From: SIG440 sp045645485
GTDB lineage: Bacteria > Bacillota > Clostridia > Monoglobales > Monoglobaceae
Length of the DNA: 37,573 nt
Direction: 5' to 3'
Assembly: GCA_045645485.1 (NCBI GenBank)
Contig: JAZRIX010000046.1
Coordinates: 1-37,573 of the forward strand
Below the pieces are notes generated by a model, which had not been told where the DNA came from, searched no databases, and saw only the letters and a program-made list of their open reading frames with translations. Made by a program: the position numbers and the translations under genes. Below are positions 1 through 7,391 of this stretch, piece by piece (within the stretch, counting starts at the first letter, position 1; each line of letters begins with the position of its first letter).

Positions 1-242
1 CAGAAAAACCGCACTCTCAATACACTTCCAAAGGAGTTAAAAACATATCTGGTTTTGTACCGGTATTTAAACTGCTTGTTAAAAGCTTCAATAACATTGT
101 TGAAAATATCATCTTTAAAACTGGCAACTCTGATATGATAAACCAGATGTATACTATGCCGCATACGTTTAAAGCTGTCTTTGCCAATGATGCTGGACAT
201 AGACGGAGGGAGCTTCACAGCAGGCTTAGTTTGAAAGAATGA
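1..242 (+). CDS. 3' end of an unrecognised gene (partial)
   Basis: An open frame enters from the left edge (codons from position 3) and stops at TGA 240-242, giving about 79 C-terminal residues. The tail is basic (GHRRRELHSRLSLKE) and preceded by a hydrophobic/amphipathic stretch (FVPVFKLLVKSFNNIVENIIF). No diagnostic motif is visible. Because a glycoside hydrolase follows, a carbohydrate-active enzyme tail is conceivable, but nothing in the residues proves it. The stop overlaps the start of the next small ORF (ATGA at 239-242), suggesting translational coupling. Confidence 0.5.
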   Translation, partial: EKPHSQYTSKGVKNISGFVPVFKLLVKSFNNIVENIIFKTGNSDMINQMYTMPHTFKAVFANDAGHRRRELHSRLSLKE

Positions 243-481
243 ATGATTACATCTCTTATCCGAGCAACGATGATTTGAATAATCGTCATAATTGTGATGA
301 AGGAATGAAAACTTGCCGCAAATATGGCAAGACGGATATTTGCGGGGATTATCCTTTTGAGGAGTATCCGGAGCAAATTGATGTAAACAATCAAGGTATT
401 GGTATTTTTGATTATCAAACTTATCTTTGCCGTATTTATAAAGTGAATGAGAGTTGCACCGGGTACAGCTATGTGATATAA
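239..481 (+). CDS. Small hypothetical protein, 80 aa
   Basis: An 80-residue ORF whose ATG overlaps the stop of the preceding frame (ATGA), the usual arrangement for translational reinitiation; there is no clear Shine-Dalgarno of its own. The product is acidic and polar with five Cys (NRHNCDEG, MKTCRK, TDICGDY, YLCRIY, ESCTGY) and no membrane segment or signal peptide. I do not recognise the family. Its last codons overlap the consensus promoter of the downstream amylase. A spurious frame or a decayed gene end is possible. Confidence 0.4.
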   Translation: MNDYISYPSNDDLNNRHNCDEGMKTCRKYGKTDICGDYPFEEYPEQIDVNNQGIGIFDYQTYLCRIYKVNESCTGYSYVI

Positions 482-482
482 T
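454..482 (+). promoter_or_regulatory. SigA-type promoter for the amylase gene
   Basis: TTGCAC at 454-459, a 17-bp spacer and a perfect TATAAT at 477-482. The predicted start near 489 leaves a leader of about 135 nt before the amylase ATG at 627. The promoter lies inside the last codons of the 80-aa ORF. Confidence 0.75.
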
Positions 483-536
483 ATTTACCATGAGATTTTG
501 TTCTCCTTTCTCTGATTTTCAGGGAGGTAATTGGTT

Positions 537-561
537 TTGTGGTGAAACTATTATACCACAA
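537..561 (+). promoter_or_regulatory. Inverted repeat in the amylase leader
   Basis: TTGTGGT (537-543) and ACCACAA (555-561) form a perfect 7-bp inverted repeat with an 11-nt centre in the 5' untranslated region of the amylase gene. It could be an operator for a sugar-responsive repressor or an RNA hairpin. No regulator is assigned. Confidence 0.3.
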
Positions 562-626
562 GGAGTTCAAGGTCTCAATTTTCGTTTAACTTTACAAAAG
601 GATTTATATGAAATGGAGGAATTTGT

Positions 627-2276
627 ATGGCATGGTATGATGAAGCGATATTTTATCACATATATCCGCTGGGGATGACAGGAGCACCAAAGCAAAATAT
701 TTATGGTGAACCGGAGCATAGATTAAACACTTTAATCCCTTTTATTTCTCAAATTAAAAAACTTGGCTGTAATGCCATTTATATTGGTCCTCTTTTTGAA
801 TCAGTGGGACATGGCTATGAAACAACAGATTACAAAAAACTTGATACAAGGCTTGGGACAAATGAAGATCTGGCAGCCTTTGTAGCCGAATGTCACAAAC
901 AGGAAATCCGGGTTGTTTTAGACGGTGTATTCAATCATACAGGTCGGGATTTTTTTGCTTTTAAGGATATCAGGCAAAATAGAGAAGCTTCAAGATACAA
1001 AGACTGGTATTGCAATGTGAATTTTTATGGCAACAATGAATATAACGATGGTTTTTCGTACGATAACTGGGGCGGATATGATTTGCTTGCCAAGTTAAAT
1101 CAGCAAAATAATGAGGTCAGGGAATATATCTGCGATGTAATTCGGTTTTGGGTAAAGGAATTCGACATTGACGGAATTCGTCTGGATGCTGCGGATGTGT
1201 TGGATTTTAGTTATATGCAGATGATGCGCCGGGTAGCAAATGAAGTAAAGTCTGATTTCTGGCTTATGGGCGAGGTTATACACGGTGATTATATTCGTTG
1301 GGTAAATGGAGATACACTGCACTCTGTCACCAATTATCATTTGCACAAAGCCTTGTATTCGGGTCATAACGACCATAACTATTTTGAAATTGCTCATACT
1401 GTGAAGCGGTTGTATGAAATGGGAGGAAATCGTTCTGACGGACTTAAACTATACAATTTTGTTGACAATCACGATGTGGAACGCATTTATACAAAACTGA
1501 ATAACAAAAGCCATTTTATACTCGTTCATATTCTGATGTACACTTTGCCCGGCATTCCGTCTGTTTATTACGGTTCTGAATTTGGTATTGAAGGACGAAA
1601 AGAACGAGGTTCTGACGATTCTTTAAGACCTGCTGTTTCATACGCGCAATATATTAATACTGCTCAAAACAATGGCCTGACTGATTTGATTTCAAGACTG
1701 GGAAAAATACGAACAGAAACAAAAGCATTATCTTACGGTGATTACAAAGAATTACTTTTGACAAATTGTCAGTATGCGTTTTCGAGGAATTATAACGGGC
1801 AGTCAGTAATAGTTACCGTGAATAACAGTGATAATGATTTTACAATGAGTCTTCCTGCTCAGAAAACAGCCGAATATATAGGCGGTCTTTTTGGTAAAAA
1901 AGTACCTGTAGCAAATGGATATATCTCTGTGAATGTGGAGGCAAATTCCGGAGAAATCTGGTTGCCGATATGTGGGGCAGATAAACAAGTTCAGCCAATC
2001 GAGCTTAATATTGTTGAACAGCCGGAGGAGAAAGAAACTGTACAAACAGAAGTTAAAAACATAGAGCCTGTTAAAGCGGAAATATCTGTTAAGATAGAAA
2101 AAGACGATAAAATAAAATGTAATAAAACCTATGAAGAAATGACGGTGGAAGAGCTTCAAGAAGAAATATTGGATAGAATGAAACATAATGGTCCTGTTAC
2201 AGAACAGATGCGCAAGGATGTCTTGGAAAACATATATCACAATTCCTTGGTAACATGGATTAAAAGTTTTAACTAA
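627..2276 (+). CDS. Alpha-amylase family glycoside hydrolase (GH13), cytoplasmic
   Basis: A 549-residue (beta/alpha)8 alpha-glucan hydrolase. The four GH13 conserved regions are present: DGVFNH (99-104), DGIRLDAAD with nucleophile Asp187, GEV with acid/base Glu216, and FVDNHD with transition-state Asp283. There is no signal peptide, so it should act inside the cell on imported malto-oligosaccharides or glycogen-like glucan; exact specificity (alpha-amylase, neopullulanase or cyclomaltodextrinase) cannot be read from motifs. After the catalytic and beta-sandwich domains (to about 455) comes a Glu/Lys/Val-rich linker (about 462-500) and a C-terminal helical segment of about 45 residues (EEMTVEELQEEILDRMK) not typical of GH13. 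GGAGGA at 615-620 lies 6 nt before the ATG. The gene is transcribed alone and ends at a bidirectional terminator. Confidence 0.9.
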   Translation: MAWYDEAIFYHIYPLGMTGAPKQNIYGEPEHRLNTLIPFISQIKKLGCNAIYIGPLFESVGHGYETTDYKKLDTRLGTNEDLAAFVAECHKQEIRVVLDGVFNHTGRDFFAFKDIRQNREASRYKDWYCNVNFYGNNEYNDGFSYDNWGGYDLLAKLNQQNNEVREYICDVIRFWVKEFDIDGIRLDAADVLDFSYMQMMRRVANEVKSDFWLMGEVIHGDYIRWVNGDTLHSVTNYHLHKALYSGHNDHNYFEIAHTVKRLYEMGGNRSDGLKLYNFVDNHDVERIYTKLNNKSHFILVHILMYTLPGIPSVYYGSEFGIEGRKERGSDDSLRPAVSYAQYINTAQNNGLTDLISRLGKIRTETKALSYGDYKELLLTNCQYAFSRNYNGQSVIVTVNNSDNDFTMSLPAQKTAEYIGGLFGKKVPVANGYISVNVEANSGEIWLPICGADKQVQPIELNIVEQPEEKETVQTEVKNIEPVKAEISVKIEKDDKIKCNKTYEEMTVEELQEEILDRMKHNGPVTEQMRKDVLENIYHNSLVTWIKSFN

Positions 2277-2354
2277 AGCAATGTTTATTGTGATGAAGAT
2301 GTCAATTTATTAAAATTTACGCGGCATCTAAATCCGTTTGCCTCACTAAAAAAA

Positions 2355-2376
2355 GGGTGTCGCTTACGCGACACCC
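2355..2376. terminator. Bidirectional rho-independent terminator
   Basis: GGGTGTCGC (2355-2363), loop TTAC, GCGACACCC (2368-2376), flanked by A-rich and T-rich tracts (ACTAAA before, TTTAGT after) that extend the pairing. It sits between the convergent amylase and lactate dehydrogenase genes and can serve both. Confidence 0.9.
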
Positions 2377-2398
2377 TCTTTAGTTTACAGAAAATAAA

Positions 2399-3790
2399 TT
2401 AAAAAATTTTGTCAGGATTCAGTATATTTCTGGGGTCAAATGCAGATTTGATACCACGCATAAGCTCTAATTGAATGTCACCGTAATCTTCTGAAAGGAA
2501 GCCTTTTTTTGCAAAGCCGATTCCGTGTTCACCGGATACAAGACCGCCCAGCTCACGTGCCTTGGCATAAAGTAGGTCAAAAGCCTTTTGAAGTGTAGTT
2601 TCCCAATCATTTTCAGAAAGCTCGTCACGGCAAACATAAACGTGAAGGTTGCCGTCTCCGGCGTGACCGAAGGAGGGGATTCTTACGTTCAGGTCTTTTG
2701 CAACCTCGTGGGTATACAAAACAAATTCTGCAACCTTGTTTCTGGGAACAACAACATCACATTCATCCATTTCTGTGGTTGATGCTTTGATTGCTTCAAG
2801 GAAGGCTCCTCTTGCTGACCACACAGAAGTTTTGCGTTCCTCTGTATCAACTATAAGGGCATCTGTTGCGCCTGCCTCAAGACAAAGCTCTGCAACTCTG
2901 TCAATTTCTGCTTCAACAACAGATTTTTCGTTTCCGTCAACTGTGAGAATAAGGTATGCAGGTGATTTTTTGTCAGGAAAGTTCTTTCCAAGATATTCTT
3001 CACTGAAAAGGATTGTGCCCTGTTCCATAAATTCAATGGCAGTAAGTGACGCACGGCTCTTGATAAGCAAGGGAACCGTTTCAATAGCTTTGCTGATTGA
3101 GGGGAAGGGAACAAGAAGGGAGGTTGTTATTTTTGGCAGGGGAACAAGCTTTAGTATTGCTTCGGTAATGATTCCAAGAGTTCCTTCTGAACCGATAATC
3201 AAGTCCTTGAGTGAATAGCCTGAACTGTTTTTTACAACCTTTCCGCCCAACTGCATAACTTCGCCGTTGGGAAGAACAACGGTGAGTGCTCTCACATAGT
3301 CACGTGTTACACCGTATTTTACAGCTCTCATACCGCCTGCATTGGTACTGATATTGCCACCGATTGTGGCACTTTTTTCACCGGGGTCGGGTGGGTAGAG
3401 GAAGTCGTGCTCCTCACAGAATGCGGCAAGCTCCATAAGCAATACGCCCGGCTGAACTGTTACGGTGAGATTTTCTTCGTCGATTTCAAGAATTTTGTTC
3501 ATTGAAGTTGTTTCAATCATAATTCCGCCATGCAAAGCAACTGCAGCTCCCACAAGACCTGTACCGCTTCCTCGGACAACAACAGGGATATTATTGTCAT
3601 ATGCGTGCTTCATAATTGCGGAAATTTCTTCAGTTGAAGATGCCTTTACAAGAACTTCGGGCATATTTGAGATGCCGCCAAGTTCATCATGGCTGTAATC
3701 CTCGTTAATTTCTTCGCCTGCCAAGACTCTGTCTGCTGAGGTAATTGAAATAAGCTTTTTTATATCCTGATCTGTAATTTTGTTATACAT
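2399..3790 (-). CDS. FAD-dependent lactate dehydrogenase, GlcD/LctD-like
   Basis: A 463-residue FAD-binding PCMH-type (GlcD/D-lactate dehydrogenase) flavoprotein. Visible motifs are RGSGTGL (73-79) and YPPDP/GGNISTNAGGMR (about 132-155) in the FAD-binding half, GHAGDGNLH (about 375-383), and SGEHGIG (419-425) in the C-terminal half. It is the third gene after etfB and etfA, its start abutting the etfA stop. This EtfB-EtfA-LDH order is that of the Acetobacterium woodii lctBCD genes, whose product oxidises lactate with NAD by bifurcation that consumes reduced ferredoxin. That assignment rests on context; glycolate or another 2-hydroxyacid is an alternative substrate. No lactate permease or racemase is next to it. 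Confidence 0.85.
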   Translation of the reverse strand: MYNKITDQDIKKLISITSADRVLAGEEINEDYSHDELGGISNMPEVLVKASSTEEISAIMKHAYDNNIPVVVRGSGTGLVGAAVALHGGIMIETTSMNKILEIDEENLTVTVQPGVLLMELAAFCEEHDFLYPPDPGEKSATIGGNISTNAGGMRAVKYGVTRDYVRALTVVLPNGEVMQLGGKVVKNSSGYSLKDLIIGSEGTLGIITEAILKLVPLPKITTSLLVPFPSISKAIETVPLLIKSRASLTAIEFMEQGTILFSEEYLGKNFPDKKSPAYLILTVDGNEKSVVEAEIDRVAELCLEAGATDALIVDTEERKTSVWSARGAFLEAIKASTTEMDECDVVVPRNKVAEFVLYTHEVAKDLNVRIPSFGHAGDGNLHVYVCRDELSENDWETTLQKAFDLLYAKARELGGLVSGEHGIGFAKKGFLSEDYGDIQLELMRGIKSAFDPRNILNPDKIF

Positions 3791-4983
3791 CAGCGGGCAC
3801 CTCCTTTGATTTTTTCGATGATTTTCGGAACAATCTCGTAGATATCTCCCACGATTCCCAGATGCGAAACATCAAAAACAGAAGCATCGGGGTTGTTATT
3901 GATTGATACTATGTAGTCACTGCCTTTCATACCTGCGGCAAATTGAACAGAACCCGAAACACCCAAGGTAATAATAATTTTGGGTTTTACCGTTCTGCCA
4001 GAAAGTCCGATTTGACGTTTTGGAGAAATCCATCCTGCTTCAACAAGGGGTCTTGTTCCTGCAAGCTGGCCACCAAGAAGCTCCGCAAGCTCCTTTGCCA
4101 TTTCAAGGTCAGCTTCCTTCTGAAAGCCTCTTCCGCAGGCAACAACTACCTCGGCTTCTGAAATGTCAATTTCATGAGGCTTTTGAACTGTTTCGAGGAT
4201 TTCCGTTCCGCTTTTTTTCATATCTTCTGTAACGGTCATATTAATTATTTCACCGTCTGCTTTGTCACTGCGGGCGGGTGCTGAAAAAATCTTGTAGCGA
4301 ACAGTACAGAACTGAGGACGTGCATTGGGGGTTACAATCTGAGCCATAATGTTTCCGCCGAATGCAGGACGTATCTGAACAAGGTCGGAATTCTCTTTCA
4401 TCTGAAGTATTGTGCAGTCTGCCGTAAGTCCGGCATTGCAGCGTGCAGCAACTCTGGGGGCAAGAGATCTTCCGAGATTGGTTGCTCCCACAAGGATACT
4501 TGAGGGTTTTATCTGATTGATAAAGTTATAGAAAGCAGCGGAATAAGGTGAAATTGTAAACTCGGCAAAGGCCTCGCTGTCATAAACAAAAATCTTGTCC
4601 GCACCATAATGAAGAAGCTCTTTTGCGAAGTCCGAAACATTGTGACCGATAAGAACACCGTATACCGGATGATTGATAACCTCAGCAAGCTCACGTGCTT
4701 TGCCGAGAAGTTCATGTGTTACGGGGTGGATTTTTCCCTCGCTGATTTCGCAAAAGACGGTAATACCTTTCCAAAGAGATTTGTCAATTTCTGAGGCAAC
4801 AGCCTCGTCTTCCCATGTGATAGCACCCTGAGGTCCTTTTTTTACGCAAAGCTTACAGCTTTTGCAGGCGGCGTTTACCGACATTTTTCCGTTTTCATAA
4901 CTGAGTGCATTGAAGGGGCAGACTTTTATGAGTTGTTCTGCAACTTCAGTATTGATTTTTTCCTGATGAATAATAAGTCCCAT
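3790..4983 (-). CDS. etfA: Electron-transfer flavoprotein alpha subunit with N-terminal [4Fe-4S] ferredoxin-like domain
   Basis: A 397-residue EtfA. Residues 1-60 form a shortened ferredoxin-like domain with Cys22-Pro and Cys40, Cys43, Cys46, enough for one [4Fe-4S] cluster; the usual second cysteine set is missing. The ETF alpha domains follow, with the C-terminal FAD-binding signature (GRTVKPK, SGSVQFAAGM, INNNPDA). Such N-terminal extensions are known in bifurcating Etfs of anaerobes (CarE, LctC) and should pass electrons to or from ferredoxin. It lies 14 bp after etfB and its stop abuts the dehydrogenase start, so the three genes form one transcription unit. Confidence 0.9.
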   Translation of the reverse strand: MGLIIHQEKINTEVAEQLIKVCPFNALSYENGKMSVNAACKSCKLCVKKGPQGAITWEDEAVASEIDKSLWKGITVFCEISEGKIHPVTHELLGKARELAEVINHPVYGVLIGHNVSDFAKELLHYGADKIFVYDSEAFAEFTISPYSAAFYNFINQIKPSSILVGATNLGRSLAPRVAARCNAGLTADCTILQMKENSDLVQIRPAFGGNIMAQIVTPNARPQFCTVRYKIFSAPARSDKADGEIINMTVTEDMKKSGTEILETVQKPHEIDISEAEVVVACGRGFQKEADLEMAKELAELLGGQLAGTRPLVEAGWISPKRQIGLSGRTVKPKIIITLGVSGSVQFAAGMKGSDYIVSINNNPDASVFDVSHLGIVGDIYEIVPKIIEKIKGGAR

Positions 4984-4997
4984 AAGATATCGCCTCC

Positions 4998-5789
4998 TTA
5001 TACAAATTTTTTGTCTTTCAATATATTGTAGAGTTTTTCGGAAAGCTCGTCGGCTGTACCGTTGAGCATTTCCTGCTGAACATCTTTTTCGGGAGGAAAG
5101 ATGCGTTCAACCTGAGTGGGTGAGCCTTTCAGCCCCAAGGTGCTTTCATCGGCAGAAGGAAGATCTGCAACTGAATAAACCTTTATCAGTTCATCGGAAT
5201 TCATAGCTTTCTTTCTGTTGTAAGAAGGAAGGCGAGGGGTGTTTGCATCCTTCTCGATGGTCAAAAGACAGGGAAGCTTGATTTTTGCTGTCTGGTGAAC
5301 CCTGTCCAGATCAATTTTTACAGTAATGCTGTCTTTGTCAAGTGCCAGAATTTCGGTAACATTTGCAACGTGTTCTATGCCAAGACGTTCAGCGAGTTCG
5401 GGTCCTACCTGAGCGGTATCGCCGTCTGTAGTTTGTTTTCCGCAGATTATAATGTCGTAGTCGCCCATTTGTTCAACACCAAGAGCCAGAGCGTTGCTTG
5501 TTGCGGCAACATCAGCTCCTCCAAATTTTCGGTCAGAAAGCAGATATGCTTCGTCTGCTCCCATCCAGAGGGTTTCCATAAGTGCTGTTTTTGCCTGAGG
5601 AGGCCCCATAGAAAGAGCCTTTACACATCCATTGGTTTCTTCTGCAATGGAAAAGGCGGTTTCCAGAGCAAAAAGATCATATGGATTCAATTTGCTGTCA
5701 ACGCCATCGCGCTTGAGCACACCGGTAACAGGGTCAACTTCTACTTTGTTTGTACCGGGAACCTGTTTCACACATACAATAAGATTCAT
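4998..5789 (-). CDS. etfB: Electron-transfer flavoprotein beta subunit
   Basis: A 263-residue EtfB beginning MNLIVCVKQVPGTNKVEVDP, the canonical family N-terminus. The frame stays open 45 codons further upstream (to 5924), but that extension is hydrophobic, runs through the promoter and is not family-like. The ATG at 5789 is preceded by an AAAGGA ribosome site. The ETF beta signature CGKQTTDGDTAQVGPELAE is present. EtfB pairs with EtfA and holds the nucleotide/flavin site that acts in NAD-linked bifurcation in LctB and CarD. It is the first gene of the etfB-etfA-LDH operon. Confidence 0.92.
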   Translation of the reverse strand: MNLIVCVKQVPGTNKVEVDPVTGVLKRDGVDSKLNPYDLFALETAFSIAEETNGCVKALSMGPPQAKTALMETLWMGADEAYLLSDRKFGGADVAATSNALALGVEQMGDYDIIICGKQTTDGDTAQVGPELAERLGIEHVANVTEILALDKDSITVKIDLDRVHQTAKIKLPCLLTIEKDANTPRLPSYNRKKAMNSDELIKVYSVADLPSADESTLGLKGSPTQVERIFPPEKDVQQEMLNGTADELSEKLYNILKDKKFV

Positions 5790-5849
5790 ATTCTTCAATC
5801 CTTTCGCGAAAGTATATATATCTGCCTTGAGCAGAAATTTCCTTTTTAT

Positions 5850-5879
5850 AGTATATAACAAATATAAACAAAAAGTCAA
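5850..5879 (-). promoter_or_regulatory. Promoter of the etfB-etfA-LDH operon
   Basis: On the minus strand, TTGACT (5879-5874), an 18-bp spacer and TATACT (5855-5850) lie about 60 bp upstream of the etfB ATG at 5789. The inverted repeat at 5893-5921 ends 14 bp upstream of the -35. Confidence 0.65.
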
Positions 5880-5892
5880 CCAAAAATATAGA

Positions 5893-5921
5893 AAAAACTT
5901 GTCAAACATTGACAAGTTTTT
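5893..5921 (-). terminator. Rho-independent terminator of the S24 regulator gene (possible operator)
   Basis: A perfect 13-bp inverted repeat, AAAAACTTGTCAA (5893-5905) and TTGACAAGTTTTT (5909-5921), with a 3-nt loop. Read on the minus strand it is an A-stem-T terminator 60 bp after the regulator's stop. Because it also lies just upstream of the etfB promoter, an operator role cannot be excluded. Confidence 0.65.
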
Positions 5922-5980
5922 CACAAACTATTAATTGCTTTATTAATAAAAAGAAAGGTAGTTTAAAAGTTGAGGGGGAG

Positions 5981-6634
5981 TTAAAGGTATTTGGTTACTT
6001 CTTTTACAACACCGAGAACCGAAACTCTTGAAACTTCTGATTTTTCAAAGCGGCGGGCGGGGTAGTAGGGATTGATTGATTCAAGCTCCAGCCAACCGCT
6101 GCCGTAATTGAGTTTTTTCACAAAGGCATCTTCCCCGTCAACAAGAACAACAGCAATGGCTCCGTTGTCAACCGAAGGCTGAAGGCGTACCAGAATCTGA
6201 CTTCCGTTATCAATAAGCGGAGACATACTGTCGCCGGAAACATTGATACGTATGTATTTTTCGGGATCACTGCCGTATGGTAAAAAAGTAGGAACAAAAT
6301 CAGCAGGTGTTGAATCGGCAAGTCTTCCGAGCCCGGCTGATACGCTGTCGTATACGGGAATCTGAAAAACATTGTCGTCTGTCTGGGTGTTTGAATCAAA
6401 TTCTGCATTGGGGATATCTGTTCTGCCCAGAAGATAGTCAGAAGATACATCAAGCAGTTCGGTAATATTCATAACAACACTTACAAGGGGCTCTTGTTTG
6501 TTGTTTTCGTATTTTGAAAGAGTCCCTTTGCTCATACCCCCGTCAAAGCGCCTGTTGTATTTTGCGGCAAGCTCCTCCAAAGTAAGTCCTTTTTCTTTTC
6601 GGCATTCCTTCAGGCGTTCTCCAAAATCGTACAT
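5981..6634 (-). CDS. XRE-family repressor with self-cleaving S24 (LexA-like) domain
   Basis: A 217-residue repressor. Residues 1-70 are a Cro/CI-type helix-turn-helix (FGERLKECRKEKGLTLEELA, then GTLSKYENNKQEP, ending at SSDYLLGRTD). Residues 92-217 are a peptidase S24 domain with the likely cleavage pair Ala100-Gly101 (VSAGLG), nucleophile Ser136 (SGDSMSPL) and general base Lys173 (FVKKL). All self-cleavage elements are intact, so RecA-stimulated (SOS) inactivation is plausible. It is not canonical LexA, whose HTH is winged. The ATG at 6634 is chosen because AAAGGTG lies 8 nt before it; an upstream ATG at 6652 lacks a ribosome site. It is divergent from a 44-aa peptide gene and shares CGAAAC motifs with it, so it is probably autoregulated. 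Confidence 0.85.
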   Translation of the reverse strand: MYDFGERLKECRKEKGLTLEELAAKYNRRFDGGMSKGTLSKYENNKQEPLVSVVMNITELLDVSSDYLLGRTDIPNAEFDSNTQTDDNVFQIPVYDSVSAGLGRLADSTPADFVPTFLPYGSDPEKYIRINVSGDSMSPLIDNGSQILVRLQPSVDNGAIAVVLVDGEDAFVKKLNYGSGWLELESINPYYPARRFEKSEVSRVSVLGVVKEVTKYL

Positions 6635-6657
6635 TTTTTGCACACCTTTCATATGTA

Positions 6658-6788
6658 GTTTCGTTCATTATAACATATATTTTCTAAAATTGCAACAAAA
6701 AGTTTCGAATTAAAGAAAAATTCTTAAAAAGTTGTTGACAACGAAACAAAAGTGTGCTATTATGAAGAAAAGTTAAGAAAAACGAAAC
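6658..6788. promoter_or_regulatory. Divergent promoters with four CGAAAC operator hexamers
   Basis: Leftward promoter: TTGCAA (6695-6690), 17 bp, extended -10 TATAAT (6672-6667), serving the S24 repressor. Rightward promoter: TTGACA (6735-6740), 17 bp, TATTAT (6758-6763), serving the 44-aa peptide. CGAAAC occurs four times: minus strand at 6663-6658 (at the repressor start site) and 6707-6702 (behind its -35), plus strand at 6742-6747 (inside the rightward spacer) and 6783-6788 (early transcribed region). Start-to-start spacings are 44, 40 and 41 bp. The arrangement fits an operator pair at each promoter; binding by the adjacent repressor is inference. Confidence 0.7.
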
Positions 6789-6813
6789 AAAAATTTCCGG
6801 GAGGAGAACTATT

Positions 6814-6948
6814 ATGACAAAATCAAAAATCAGATTTAACAAAAAGAGGTTCTTTAAATTTGTGTTTGTTGTTGCCAGTTTTTTTGTAAGCGTTTTTGCA
6901 GGAAACGGTGATATTACCGGTGCTCTTGTTCTGGCTATGCTTATATAA
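6814..6948 (+). CDS. 44-residue cationic membrane peptide
   Basis: A short ORF (ATG 6814, TAA 6946-6948) behind a strong GGGAGGAG ribosome site (6799-6806) and a near-consensus promoter. The product has a basic N-terminus (MTKSKIRFNKKRFFKF), a hydrophobic segment (VFVVASFFVSVFA) and a short mostly hydrophobic tail (GNGDITGALVLAMLI), so one transmembrane helix or a signal-like hairpin. Control by an S24 repressor recalls SOS-induced small membrane proteins such as TisB or the division inhibitor YneA next to Bacillus lexA, but it has no LysM domain and no recognisable homology. It ends 2 bp before the convergent GT2-like gene. Confidence 0.65.
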   Translation: MTKSKIRFNKKRFFKFVFVVASFFVSVFAGNGDITGALVLAMLI

Positions 6949-6950
6949 GG

Positions 6951-7304
6951 TTACAGACTGTTGATAAAATCGTTGTATTCGGTTCTGTGCATAGGATGGA
7001 TAAAGGGATATTCTGTAGCAAGCTTTTGTGCAATAACAAAAGTGTTATCAGATGAATCAAGATCAAGAACAATCAGGTCTATTGGCGGAAAAGACTGTGA
7101 GGATGGTGCACTTAACATTCTGTATGCAATTGAGCGTATGGTGTTTTCTATTGTTTCTTCGCTGTTGCGTACCGGTAGTATTGTATATACAGGTATATAA
7201 TCTTTTTGAGCATTGCGGGAAAGCAAGACTGTATAGAAAAGGCAAAAAAGGATTCCAAAGCATATGATACTTAATATAATACAAATCTGTACTGAATAAA
7301 ACAT
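6951..7304 (-). CDS. Small membrane-anchored GT2-like protein (truncated glycosyltransferase fold)
   Basis: 117 residues: an N-terminal transmembrane segment (about 4-28) and then a fragment resembling the first half of a family 2 glycosyltransferase (IPVYTILPVRNSEETIENTIRSI, LIVLDLDSSDNTFVIAQKLA). In full GT2 enzymes this part binds the UDP-sugar; the DXD and acceptor halves are absent, so catalysis is unlikely. A canonical AAGGAGG lies 8 nt before the ATG, so it appears to be a real short gene rather than a pseudogene, though decay from a larger transferase is possible. It converges on the 44-aa peptide gene. Confidence 0.65.
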   Translation of the reverse strand: MFYSVQICIILSIICFGILFCLFYTVLLSRNAQKDYIPVYTILPVRNSEETIENTIRSIAYRMLSAPSSQSFPPIDLIVLDLDSSDNTFVIAQKLATEYPFIHPMHRTEYNDFINSL

Positions 7305-7359
7305 AAAGCAAACCTCCTTGTTTGAAGTATATGTCAGAGGTTCGGCTTTGGTTACGGGA

Positions 7360-7391
7360 AACTTCCTTCTCGTTATGAAAGGGAGTTTTTT
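7360..7391 (+). terminator. Terminator-like hairpin at the edge of repeat copy 1
   Basis: AACTTCCTT (7360-7368) pairs with AAGGGAGTT (7379-7387), one G-U, followed by a run of T to 7391. No rightward gene precedes it, so its function is unclear; it abuts the dispersed repeat. Confidence 0.35.

Noticed and set aside
454..678. 74-aa plus-strand frame overlapping the amylase start
   Set aside because: It spans the promoter and leader of the amylase gene, has no ribosome site and overlaps the strong GH13 start.
2736..3218. 160-aa frame antisense to the lactate dehydrogenase
   Set aside because: A shadow of the real gene: low-complexity Ser/Val content, no ribosome site, no family.
5893..5921. 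Rex- or GntR-type operator at the etfB promoter
   Set aside because: The spacing does not fit the Rex site (TTGTTAA-N4-TTAACAA), and an A-stem-T terminator for the upstream regulator explains it better; operator use is kept only as an alternative.
5790..5924. N-terminal hydrophobic extension of EtfB
   Set aside because: It covers the operon promoter, and the family N-terminus MNLIVCVKQVP begins at 5789 with a ribosome site.
5981..6634. Naming the S24 repressor LexA
   Set aside because: The DNA-binding domain is XRE-type, not the winged helix of LexA, and the hexamers do not form the CGAAC-N4-GTTCG Bacillus box.
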